Source: DATAPE01 sp034667525 (GTDB taxonomy: Bacteria; Actinomycetota; CADDZG01; WHSQ01). Taken from it: a stretch of 15,718 nucleotides of DNA. The notes under the pieces were generated by a model, which ran no database searches, was not told where the DNA came from, and saw only the letters and a program-made list of their open reading frames with translations. The DNA is taken from contig JAXDJO010000054.1 of NCBI GenBank assembly GCA_034667525.1, positions 1 to 15,718 on the forward strand, written 5' to 3'. The translations under genes and the position numbers were made by a program. Position 1 is the first letter of the stretch; each line of letters starts with the position of its first letter. This document shows positions 1 through 6,817 of this stretch, piece by piece.

Positions 1-223
<223 letters not shown>

Positions 224-440
224 GATTCGATCGACACTTCCAACTGCGAACCGAAGCTCGTCGTTGGTAGTGCGAATTCCTTGCTTCTAGGAGAACGACT
301 AACGAACTTCCGAAACAGAAGATTCGAAAGCGTTTCTTCCAGATTTATTATTGAGTACGCCACAGATCGCTCTGTGACGAGGGTCCACTGATCTCCGATC
401 CACCTCTCATACTCCTAGGAGAGGCTTCTCGGCAGGCACA

Positions 441-456
441 CTGTTCAGTTCTCAAG
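441..456 (-). promoter_or_regulatory. boxA/antitermination-like element of the rrn leader
   Basis: On the minus strand this reads CTTGAGAACTGAACAG. It closely resembles the TTTGAGAACTCAATAG-type element seen upstream of 16S in mycobacteria and other Actinomycetota, where it is part of the boxA region bound by NusB/NusE for antitermination. It lies in the usual place, downstream of the promoter and upstream of 16S. The flanking CGCAC and GTGTG can pair around it. The role is inferred from position and likeness. Confidence 0.6.
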
Positions 457-469
457 GTGCGTGTTCCAC

Positions 470-502
470 AAACAAAAACGCCGGTCTCAAAGAGCACCGG
501 CG
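470..502 (-). terminator. Intrinsic-terminator-like hairpin inside the rrn leader
   Basis: On the minus strand, CGCCGGT (496-502) pairs with ACCGGCG (479-485). An inner CTC/GAG pairing closes a TTT loop with one bulged G. The hairpin is followed directly by TTTTTGTTT (470-478). This is the form of a Rho-independent terminator, yet it sits between the rrn promoter and 16S. The loop-side sequence TGCTCTTTGAGA (485-496) also matches the first eight bases of the classical boxA (TGCTCTTT). It could be an attenuator overcome by antitermination, or the end of a ~155-nt small RNA. Confidence 0.65.
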
Positions 503-631
503 AGCCACCATCAGAACCTTCCCTTTAGGTCGGGTACCGATAGGCGACTCTCCTGTTCTCTCCGAGCACATCCTCCGGCAGGAGAGCCAGCGGACATGCA
601 TGCCAACGTTCTGCTTGCTTGGAACCTTTGT

Positions 632-660
632 AATTTACAGCCCAGGGCCCGCCGGGTCAA
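632..660 (-). promoter_or_regulatory. rrn promoter (sigma70-type)
   Basis: On the minus strand, a -35 box TTGACC (655-660) is followed by a 17-base spacer and a -10 box TAAATT (632-637). This is near-consensus with optimal spacing and is the best promoter in the window. The expected transcription start is around base 625, about 400 bases before the mature 16S end. Confidence 0.75.
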
Positions 661-745
661 CCACGACCGTTTCTTTGCGAGCTTGACTACCTAGACGGTA
701 GCGCACCGACCACGAAACCCAGATTCGACCCGGATCGGTCCCAAC

Positions 746-751
746 TAGTCT
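746..751 (+). promoter_or_regulatory. Candidate -10 box for a leaderless grpB-family mRNA
   Basis: TAGTCT fits TANNNT and ends 8 bases before the ATG at 760, so transcription would start about at the start codon. There is no Shine-Dalgarno upstream of this ATG and no good -35. Leaderless mRNAs with only a TANNNT box are common in Actinomycetota. Confidence 0.35.
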
Positions 752-759
752 TGCCGCCC

Positions 760-1284
760 ATGAGCGGCATCGAGGTGGTTCCGTACAACCCGGCCTGGCC
801 GGCCCTCTTCGAAGAGGAGCGCCGGCGCATCGAGATCGCCCTGGGGGAATGGGTGCAAGGGGAGATCGAGCACGTCGGCAGCACCTCCGTTCCAGGCCTT
901 GCGGCCAAGCCGGTCATCGACATCATGGTTGGAGTCGCGAACCTGGAGAAGGCCCGGGCGGCTTTCGACGATGTGGCAAGCCTCGGGTACCTGTATGCCC
1001 CCTACAAGAGCGACTTCATGCATTGGTTCTGCAAGCCGAGCGAGACCGTACGGACGCACCACCTCTACCTCATGGAGAGGGGTCACCGCGAGTGGCAAGC
1101 GCATATCGCCTTCAGGGACTACCTCCGGAACCACCCCGAGACCGCCGAAGCCTACGAACAGCTCAAACTGGACCTCGCCCAAACATTTCGAAACGATCGC
1201 GAGGCCTACACGGAGGCCAAGACTGACTTCGTCGCCGATGTCGTCAGGATCGCGCTGAATGCTCCGTCGAGGCCGCTCGAGTGA
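760..1284 (+). CDS. GrpB family protein (UPF0157, nucleotidyltransferase-like)
   Basis: A 174-residue protein of the GrpB/UPF0157 family, whose fold belongs to the nucleotidyltransferase superfamily; the cellular substrate is not established. The family signature is clear: the N-terminal VVPYNPAWPALFEEE block, then EHVGSTSVPGLAAKPVIDIM with the GSTS and D-x-D-like metal/nucleotide motif, and later HHLYL with the LxFRDYLR region and a final AYEQLK-to-AKTDF helix. Length is normal for the family. The first in-frame start is TTG at 751, but I prefer ATG at 760, which suits the family's N-terminus. There is no Shine-Dalgarno. Relatives are often fused to dephospho-CoA kinase, but here the protein stands alone. 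It is divergent from the rRNA promoter and convergent with tyrS, so it is transcribed as a single gene. Confidence 0.85.
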   Translation: MSGIEVVPYNPAWPALFEEERRRIEIALGEWVQGEIEHVGSTSVPGLAAKPVIDIMVGVANLEKARAAFDDVASLGYLYAPYKSDFMHWFCKPSETVRTHHLYLMERGHREWQAHIAFRDYLRNHPETAEAYEQLKLDLAQTFRNDREAYTEAKTDFVADVVRIALNAPSRPLE

Positions 1285-1362
1285 ACAGGTCAGCGGTCTC
1301 ACTACTAGATGCGTCGGCAGCCGGAGCGTTCCAGAGTCCCAGCCCCCTCGCCCTCGAGGGCT

Positions 1363-2574
1363 CTACTTGAGGCGAACGAAGCGGCGCTTGCCGACCTGAA
1401 GCGTGGCGCCCACAAGGTCTTCCACCGGCTGCTCTTCTCCCGCAACGGGTTCACCGTTGATCCTCACGCCCCCCTGAGAGATAAGTCGGCGGGCCTCGGA
1501 GCGCGATCCCGCGAGACCCAGCTCAGCCAGGACCCGCGGAAGGTAGACCGAATCCCCGTCGACTGCGCTGGGTGGGATTGCGACCTCAGGCATCTCCTCA
1601 GGTGCTTCCCGCTGTTTGAAGCGACGGTCAAAGGCGGCTTCCGCTTCTCCGGCTGCACGCCGACCGTGATACAGGGCCACGATCGCGCGCGCCACTTCGC
1701 GTTTGGCATCTCCGGCCTCGGGGCCACCGGCCGCGGCGGCAGCCTCTAAGGAAGCGACGTTCTCCTGCGGCATGCAGGCGGCAAGGAACGCGTATCTCGG
1801 GATCATGGCGTCGGGAATGCTCATCAACTTTCCGAACATCTCCTCCGGTCGCTCTCGGATCGTCACGTAATTGTCGAGTGACTGCGACATCTTCTGCACC
1901 CCGTCGGTTCCCTCGAGCAGGGGCATGGTCATACACACCTGGGGGCGCTGTCCGTAGGCCTGCTGGATGTCACGCCCGACGAGCAGGTTGAAGAGCTGAT
2001 CAGTGCCCCCCAGCTCGACATCGGCCTCCACCGCCACCGAGTCATAAGCCTGGGCGAGTGGGTAAAGAAACTCGATGATCGAAATGGGCCGGTGCTCTTT
2101 GAATCGTTTTGCAAAATCCGCACGTTCCAACATCTGAGCAACCGTGTATCTAGAAGTAAGTCGGAGGATCCCGGCGAAGTCCAAAGGCTCCAACCACTCT
2201 GAGTTGTAGCGAACCTCGAGGTTCTCTTCAGACAGGATGTCCATGAATTGATCGAGCACGGCTTGTGCGAATCCCACGACCTCCTCTTTGGAGAGCTGCG
2301 GTCGAGTTTGGTTCTGGCCGGAAGGATCCCCGATCCGCGTTGTGAAGTCACCCACGATGAGGACGGCGATGTGACCAGCATCCTGGAAGTCACGCAATTT
2401 CCTAAGGGGTATTGCCCACCCCAGCGTCACGTCGGGTCGGGTGGGGTCGAGCCCCAGCTTCACTCGCAGAGGACGCCGTTCTTTTATCCGCTCCTCGAGG
2501 TCCTCGCGGCGAACCACGTGCTCCGCCCCATAGAGCAGCGGCTGAAGCTGCACCTCGTGGCGATCTGCGGTCAT
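1363..2574 (-). CDS. tyrS: Tyrosyl-tRNA synthetase
   Basis: Charges tRNA-Tyr with tyrosine in the cytoplasm. The 403 residues comprise a class I catalytic domain (about 35-255), a helical anticodon-binding region (about 256-335) and a C-terminal S4 RNA-binding domain (about 342-400, LPRVLAELGLAGSRSEARRL). VGDFTTRIGDPSG and GGTDQLFNL are typical of the TyrZ-like branch. The HIGH position reads TLGW (50-53), not HLGH, and KMSKS reads KMSQS (228-232). All other landmarks are intact, so I take it as functional. ATG at 2574 is preferred over the adjacent TTG at 2577. No Shine-Dalgarno or T-box leader is visible; a TACCAT box at 2581-2586 suggests a leaderless mRNA. It is divergent from the PBP gene and lies upstream of the rRNA on the same strand. 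Confidence 0.95.
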   Translation of the reverse strand: MTADRHEVQLQPLLYGAEHVVRREDLEERIKERRPLRVKLGLDPTRPDVTLGWAIPLRKLRDFQDAGHIAVLIVGDFTTRIGDPSGQNQTRPQLSKEEVVGFAQAVLDQFMDILSEENLEVRYNSEWLEPLDFAGILRLTSRYTVAQMLERADFAKRFKEHRPISIIEFLYPLAQAYDSVAVEADVELGGTDQLFNLLVGRDIQQAYGQRPQVCMTMPLLEGTDGVQKMSQSLDNYVTIRERPEEMFGKLMSIPDAMIPRYAFLAACMPQENVASLEAAAAAGGPEAGDAKREVARAIVALYHGRRAAGEAEAAFDRRFKQREAPEEMPEVAIPPSAVDGDSVYLPRVLAELGLAGSRSEARRLISQGGVRINGEPVAGEEQPVEDLVGATLQVGKRRFVRLK

Positions 2575-2580
2575 CAAGCG

Positions 2581-2618
2581 ATGGTATGCGAGCCATTTGC
2601 CCAGGTCCCGGCTAAAAT
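2581..2618. promoter_or_regulatory. Divergent -10 boxes between tyrS and the PBP gene
   Basis: The 56-base gap holds TACCAT on the minus strand (2581-2586), 6 bases before the tyrS ATG, and TAAAAT on the plus strand (2613-2618), 12 bases before the PBP ATG. Neither gene has a Shine-Dalgarno or a good -35. Both transcripts would start at or a few bases before their start codons. Confidence 0.4.
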
Positions 2619-2630
2619 GACCACCAGCTC

Positions 2631-5192
2631 ATGCTCTTAACTTCCCATCGCAGGCTCATCTCGATCTGCGCGCTCCTGGCCTTATCTATGTCCTCGTGTG
2701 CGAGCTTGACCTCTCAGATCTCCCATCTTCCTCACCTCACGCGGGCGGAGCTGCACCGGGCGCAGGCTCAATCTTCGAAGATCTTCGATTCTCACGGTCA
2801 CCTGATCAGGACCTTGCACGGCGAGCAGAACCGCACCGATGTACCTCTCAGAAGCGTGCCCATGCACGTGCAGAACGCAATCATCGCGATCGAAGACCAG
2901 CGCTTTTATCAGCACCATGGGGTGGACATCCATGCGATCTTCAGAGCCCTCGCGACCAACGTCACAAGTGGTTCGGTGCAGCAGGGAGGTTCGACGATCA
3001 CCCAGCAGTACGTGAAGAACGCCATCATCTCACCCGGGCACGAAGCGGCCCGAACCCTCACCCGCAAGCTCGACGAGGCGGCGCTTGCTCGCCAACTGGA
3101 AGAACGGTGGAGCAAAAGGAAGATTTTGGATCGTTATCTCAACACCGTCTACTTCGGCGAAGGAGCTTACGGGATCCAAGCCGCTGCAAACACCTATTTC
3201 GGCAAGCCGGTTCCCAAGATCGACTTGGCAGAGGGAGCACTTCTGGCAGGGATGGTGCAGTCACCCGACTATTTCGACCCTTATAAGGATCCGAAAGCAG
3301 CAAAGGCGCGGCGAGCCGTGGTGCTCGGCAAGATGGTGCAGCTGGGGTGGGTCTCCGCCGCGAAAGCAAAGCGGGCGGCCGCGGCGCACCTTCACCTCCA
3401 ACGAGCGAAGGGCAAGAACCGCTACCCGGCCCCCTACTTCGTCGACTACGTGCAGCGCCTCATCACCTACGACCCTCGCTTCTCGGCTCTGGGAAAGACG
3501 GTTGCCCAGAGAACGCAGAGACTGTTCCAGGGAGGTCTGCGGATCCACACAACGATCGATCTGCGTGATGAAGCGGCTGCGGAGCAGGCGATAACAACCG
3601 AGTTGCCGTACGCAAGCGATCCCCATGCTGCGCTCGTAGCGATAGATCCGAAGAATGGTTACGTCAAAGCGATGGTTGGAGGGCGCGATTGGTTCGCACC
3701 CGTGAACGCCGATCCTTTCTCGAAGCTTAATCTCGCGATACTGGCGGAACCGGGTCTCGGCAGCGTGAAGGACGCGACGAGCTCCGCGAACAGAGCGCCT
3801 GGGACCGGCAGGCAAGCAGGTTCCTCATTCAAGCCGTTCGCATTGGCCACGGCGATCGCACAAGGAATCACCCTTTCCAAGGTCTATCAGGCGGCGCCGT
3901 GCATGACCTTCCCGCACGCCAATAACGGTGGACCATGGAAGGTGTGCAACTACGAAGGCGAGGCTTTCGGCAAGATGCCGTTGCTCGAAGCCACCGTTAA
4001 CAGCGTCAACGTTGTTTATGCGCAACTGATCATGCAGGTGGGCGCTCAGAATGTAGTGACCACCGCCAAGAGGATGGGCATTAGGACACCGCTGCTCCCG
4101 GTTGACTCCGCCGTCCTCGGAACAAATCCGGTGAACGCACTCGACATGGCATCGGCGTATGGCACCTTCGCAACGAACGGCATCCATCACCCCCCCGTTG
4201 CGATCACGAAGATCGAAGACGCCAGGGGCAGAGTTATCTATCAGGATCACTCACGAGCCACGAACGCGTTGGACCCGGCGGTGTCGTACGTGACCACTAC
4301 CGCTTTGGAGCAGGTCATCCAGCGCGGCACCGGGATCGCCGCCGGCATAGGCCGTCCGGCGGCAGGGAAAACCGGAACGGCCGAGCAATACCGCGATGCT
4401 TGGTTCGTGGGCTACACCCCTGACTTGGTCGCGTCCGTGTGGATGGGGTACCCAGAAGGTGAGATCGAGATGAAGCCCTCTTGTCTGGGCGCGGTGGGCG
4501 TCTGCCGAGTTACCCGCTCGATCACTACTGGTGGGGTTGTGGGAGGTTCCTTCCCGGCCCGCATTTGGCACTCCTTCATGTTGAAAGCCCTGGTAGGGAC
4601 ACCTCCTCATCCCTTCCAGAAACCGAACGTACAAGTGGTGACCGTCACGATAGACACCCGCACCGGATGTCTCGCCGGCCCCTTCACGCCTCTTGTCGAT
4701 CAAGCCCCGGCCGCATTCCGGCCAGGTTTACAGCCGAAGAAAACGTGCCCGCAGAAGGGCGACACCGCGGCGATGCCCGACGTCAAGGGACTCCGAGTAG
4801 CGCAAGCCCTGGCGACCCTCACCAACGCCGGACTCCACGTCACCCAGAAGAAGCAGATCTCGCACACCCACCCCGCTGGACGCGTGCTCGATCAGAGCCC
4901 GTCCGCGGGAACTCGCGTCAAACCCGGCGCAAGCGTCGCCATCACCGTCTCCGCAAAACCAGGAACCGGCGGGGCGGCCGCTGCAGCCAAAGCAGATGTC
5001 CCCAACGTTCTTGGTCTGTCGCGATCGGCCGCGCGACGAGCACTCTCTCCAGATTTTCAGGCGAACGTGGTAATCAAGAAGGAACCCAGTCATTGGAAGC
5101 ACAACAGGGGCTTGGTGTGGAAGCAGTCACCCACCGGCGGGAGTCGGGCGGAGGTGGGCTCGACGGTAACGATCTGGGTGAATCCCGGCTGA
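2631..5192 (+). CDS. Class A penicillin-binding protein (GT51 + transpeptidase + 2 PASTA)
   Basis: A bifunctional peptidoglycan synthase (853 residues) that polymerises glycan strands and cross-links peptides outside the membrane. The short N-terminus has a hydrophobic stretch (about 9-22) ending in MSSC, a possible lipobox with Cys23; it may otherwise be a signal anchor. The glycosyltransferase domain (about 50-230) shows EDQRF (catalytic Glu88), GGSTITQQ and RYLNTVYFGEGAYGI. The transpeptidase domain (about 330-650) has SSFK (Ser398, Lys401), SVN (458-460) and KTGT (580-583). Two PASTA domains follow (about 714-776 and 788-851). The catalytic sets are complete. It is the only gene of this strand between tyrS and mpg, which are neighbours in other Actinomycetota, so it seems to have been inserted between them. 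Confidence 0.95.
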   Translation: MLLTSHRRLISICALLALSMSSCASLTSQISHLPHLTRAELHRAQAQSSKIFDSHGHLIRTLHGEQNRTDVPLRSVPMHVQNAIIAIEDQRFYQHHGVDIHAIFRALATNVTSGSVQQGGSTITQQYVKNAIISPGHEAARTLTRKLDEAALARQLEERWSKRKILDRYLNTVYFGEGAYGIQAAANTYFGKPVPKIDLAEGALLAGMVQSPDYFDPYKDPKAAKARRAVVLGKMVQLGWVSAAKAKRAAAAHLHLQRAKGKNRYPAPYFVDYVQRLITYDPRFSALGKTVAQRTQRLFQGGLRIHTTIDLRDEAAAEQAITTELPYASDPHAALVAIDPKNGYVKAMVGGRDWFAPVNADPFSKLNLAILAEPGLGSVKDATSSANRAPGTGRQAGSSFKPFALATAIAQGITLSKVYQAAPCMTFPHANNGGPWKVCNYEGEAFGKMPLLEATVNSVNVVYAQLIMQVGAQNVVTTAKRMGIRTPLLPVDSAVLGTNPVNALDMASAYGTFATNGIHHPPVAITKIEDARGRVIYQDHSRATNALDPAVSYVTTTALEQVIQRGTGIAAGIGRPAAGKTGTAEQYRDAWFVGYTPDLVASVWMGYPEGEIEMKPSCLGAVGVCRVTRSITTGGVVGGSFPARIWHSFMLKALVGTPPHPFQKPNVQVVTVTIDTRTGCLAGPFTPLVDQAPAAFRPGLQPKKTCPQKGDTAAMPDVKGLRVAQALATLTNAGLHVTQKKQISHTHPAGRVLDQSPSAGTRVKPGASVAITVSAKPGTGGAAAAAKADVPNVLGLSRSAARRALSPDFQANVVIKKEPSHWKHNRGLVWKQSPTGGSRAEVGSTVTIWVNPG

Positions 5193-5218
5193 CCCCTCGC
5201 AGGATCAGCACGATCGAT

Positions 5219-5244
5219 AGGTAGCGCGACGCGTCGCGCTACCT
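5219..5244. terminator. 26-base perfect palindrome between convergent genes
   Basis: AGGTAGCGCGA (5219-5229) and TCGCGCTACCT (5234-5244) form an 11-bp GC-rich stem around a CGCG loop; the whole 26 bases are self-complementary. It lies 26 bases after the PBP stop and 27 bases after the mpg stop read from the other side. There is no clear T-tract on either strand, as is frequent for terminators in high-GC actinobacteria. It is probably a bidirectional terminator. Confidence 0.75.
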
Positions 5245-5271
5245 CTGAGCTACCCCTCGGTGCAGCCCGGT

Positions 5272-5871
5272 TCAGCCGCGACGAGAAACGAAGGGGTTGT
5301 CCCTCACCACGAAGCGCCATGGCAGATCCTCGCCGCGTCCGGCTCCCAGCCCCACCCTTACCGTTTCGGCGATGTCTCCGGTGCGGTAGCCGGCCGTCCG
5401 ATCGTCCTCGGCGCACCAGAACGCCCCACCGCGCAGGAGCGACGCTCCGTTGTGCTCCTTTCCGATCCCAATGGCTTGCGCCAGGCGCGCGGGACCGGCA
5501 GCAAGCAGGCGCGCCGAGGTAACGCCACGTCGCCGCGTCATGCCTTGGACGCCGATCAGAGGCTCACCGGCGCGAAGCAGCACCGCCTCACAGACGCCTG
5601 GCGGTCCGCAGACGATATTGGCGCACCAGTGCATCCCGTAGGAGAAGTACACGTAAAGGCGTCCCGGGGGCCCGAACATCACCTCCGTGCGCGCGGTGAC
5701 GCCGCGATATCCATGGGAGCCGGGATCCTGGGGCCCCCGGTAGGCCTCCGTCTCGACCAGCCTGACTCCCAGCAGACCATCATGGGTCTGGTGCAGGAAG
5801 AGGCAGCCTAGAAGCTGCCGGGCGACGGTCAAGGCGTCGTGCTGGTAGAAGCCCTTGGTCAGTCGTCGCAC
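5272..5871 (-). CDS. mpg: 3-methyladenine DNA glycosylase (AAG/Mpg family)
   Basis: Removes alkylated and deaminated purines from DNA as the first step of base-excision repair. The 199 residues match the AAG/Mpg fold: VETEAYRGPQDPGSHGYRG with the probable catalytic Glu40, RTEVMFGPPGRLYVYFSYGM (61-80), the HWCANIV segment, EAVLLRAGEP and, near the C-terminus, PWRFVVRDNPFVS. Length is normal. The start is GTG at 5871, the only start codon that fits; its Shine-Dalgarno is poor. It follows the argF stop by 19 bases and is the last gene of the infC operon. In Mycobacterium the equivalent gene lies next to tyrS; here the PBP gene separates them. Confidence 0.93.
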   Translation of the reverse strand: MRRLTKGFYQHDALTVARQLLGCLFLHQTHDGLLGVRLVETEAYRGPQDPGSHGYRGVTARTEVMFGPPGRLYVYFSYGMHWCANIVCGPPGVCEAVLLRAGEPLIGVQGMTRRRGVTSARLLAAGPARLAQAIGIGKEHNGASLLRGGAFWCAEDDRTAGYRTGDIAETVRVGLGAGRGEDLPWRFVVRDNPFVSRRG

Positions 5872-5890
5872 GACTCGGGAGGCGCAGGGA

Positions 5891-6817
5891 TCAGGGCAAG
5901 AGCCAGGCGAGCAGCGCCTTCTGCGAGTGCAGTCTGTTCTCGGCTTGGCTCCACACCACGGAATGCGGGCCGTCCATCACGTCGGCAGCGATCTCCTCAC
6001 CCCGATGGGCAGGGAGGCAATGCATGACGATGACTTCCGAGGCGGCCTTGTCCACCAAAGCTGCATTGACCTGATAATCGGCCAACGCGTTTGTCCGCTC
6101 GGCCGCAGCCGCCTCCTGACCCATGCTGGTCCAGACGTCGGTGTACAGGACGTCGGCCCCCTCGGCCGCCTCAGAAGGATCCTGCGTCACTCGCACGCTG
6201 CCCCCGTTCTCCCCCGCAAGCTCCTGAGCACGATCGAGGATCTCGGGCCGCGGTCCGTATCCCGCGGGCGCGGCTATACGCACCTGCATGCCAGCCTTCG
6301 CCCCGCCAAGCATCAGCGAATGGGCGACGTTGTTGCCGTCACCGATGTAGGTGAAAACAAGTCCGGCAAGTGCGCCGCACTGCTCGCGCACAGTTTGCAG
6401 ATCGGCCAAGCACTGGCACGGATGCTCCAGATCGCTAAGGGCGTTGATTACCGGGACCGCGGCGGCCCCCGCTAACTTCTCGATCCGATCCTGCCCGAAC
6501 GTTCGGACGACGATCGCATCGACGTAGCCACCCAGCACCCGGCCGGTGTCTTCGATCGTCTCTCCTCTGCCCAATTGCAACTCGTCTCCGCGCAGAACTA
6601 TCGGATGGGCACCCATCGACGCCACGGCGACCTCGAACGAGACACGCGTGCGGGTTGAAGGCTTTTCGAAGATCAACGCGATCTGCTTACCTTCGAGCCG
6701 AGTCGCCCACGACGAGGGCACTCGTTTGACTTCATCGGCATCATCGAGCAGCCCGATCAATTCGGCCACGGAGAGATCATCTATAGAAAGGAAATCGCGT
6801 GTCGCGAGTGTGGTCAT
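5891..6817 (-). CDS. argF: Ornithine carbamoyltransferase
   Basis: Transfers the carbamoyl group from carbamoyl phosphate to ornithine to give citrulline in arginine synthesis (cytoplasmic, usually a trimer). The 308 residues carry the full signature: STRTR (54-58) for carbamoyl phosphate, HPCQ (132-135), the SMG loop in DVWTSMG (227-233) that marks ornithine rather than aspartate as the acceptor, HCLP (266-269) with the catalytic Cys, and AENRLH. The ATG overlaps the pheT stop by four bases (ATGA), which implies translational coupling. No other arginine gene is in the window, although in other Actinomycetota a whole arg cluster often follows pheT. It could serve the anabolic or a catabolic route; synthesis is more likely. 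Confidence 0.96.
   Translation of the reverse strand: MTTLATRDFLSIDDLSVAELIGLLDDADEVKRVPSSWATRLEGKQIALIFEKPSTRTRVSFEVAVASMGAHPIVLRGDELQLGRGETIEDTGRVLGGYVDAIVVRTFGQDRIEKLAGAAAVPVINALSDLEHPCQCLADLQTVREQCGALAGLVFTYIGDGNNVAHSLMLGGAKAGMQVRIAAPAGYGPRPEILDRAQELAGENGGSVRVTQDPSEAAEGADVLYTDVWTSMGQEAAAAERTNALADYQVNAALVDKAASEVIVMHCLPAHRGEEIAADVMDGPHSVVWSQAENRLHSQKALLAWLLP

Larger units (their letters stand above)
224..625 (-). other. 16S rRNA 5' leader (transcribed spacer upstream of mature 16S)
   Basis: This is the gene-free stretch between the rrn promoter and the mature 16S 5' end, read on the minus strand. Visible structures, in order of transcription, are: a 10-bp stem (579-588 with 546-555, one G-U pair); a terminator-like hairpin with a T-tract (470-502); the element CTTGAGAACTGAACAG (441-456); a 6-bp hairpin CCTCTC/GAGAGG (403-424); a 9-bp hairpin with a GCGA tetraloop (358-379); and an 8-bp hairpin (307-330). 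The last part would be removed by RNase III-type processing. I see no tRNA and no convincing protein gene. Confidence 0.75.

Noticed and set aside
455..601. A 49-codon minus-strand ORF from ATG 601 running through the rrn leader and its terminator-like hairpin (possible leader peptide).
   Set aside because: No Shine-Dalgarno, atypical composition, and it lies in an rRNA leader that is not expected to be translated; open by chance.
745..1302. Minus-strand ORF of 185 codons opposite the GrpB-family gene.
   Set aside because: Shadow of a clear family member on the other strand; no recognisable domain or start signal.
1350..1361. Palindrome GCCCTCGAGGGC after the tyrS stop, as a terminator.
   Set aside because: Stem of only about 4 bp once a loop is allowed, and no T-tract; too weak to annotate.
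1285..1362. Gap between the GrpB-family gene and tyrS searched for an RNA gene or terminator.
   Set aside because: No convincing stem-loop with T-tract and no tRNA-like fold seen.
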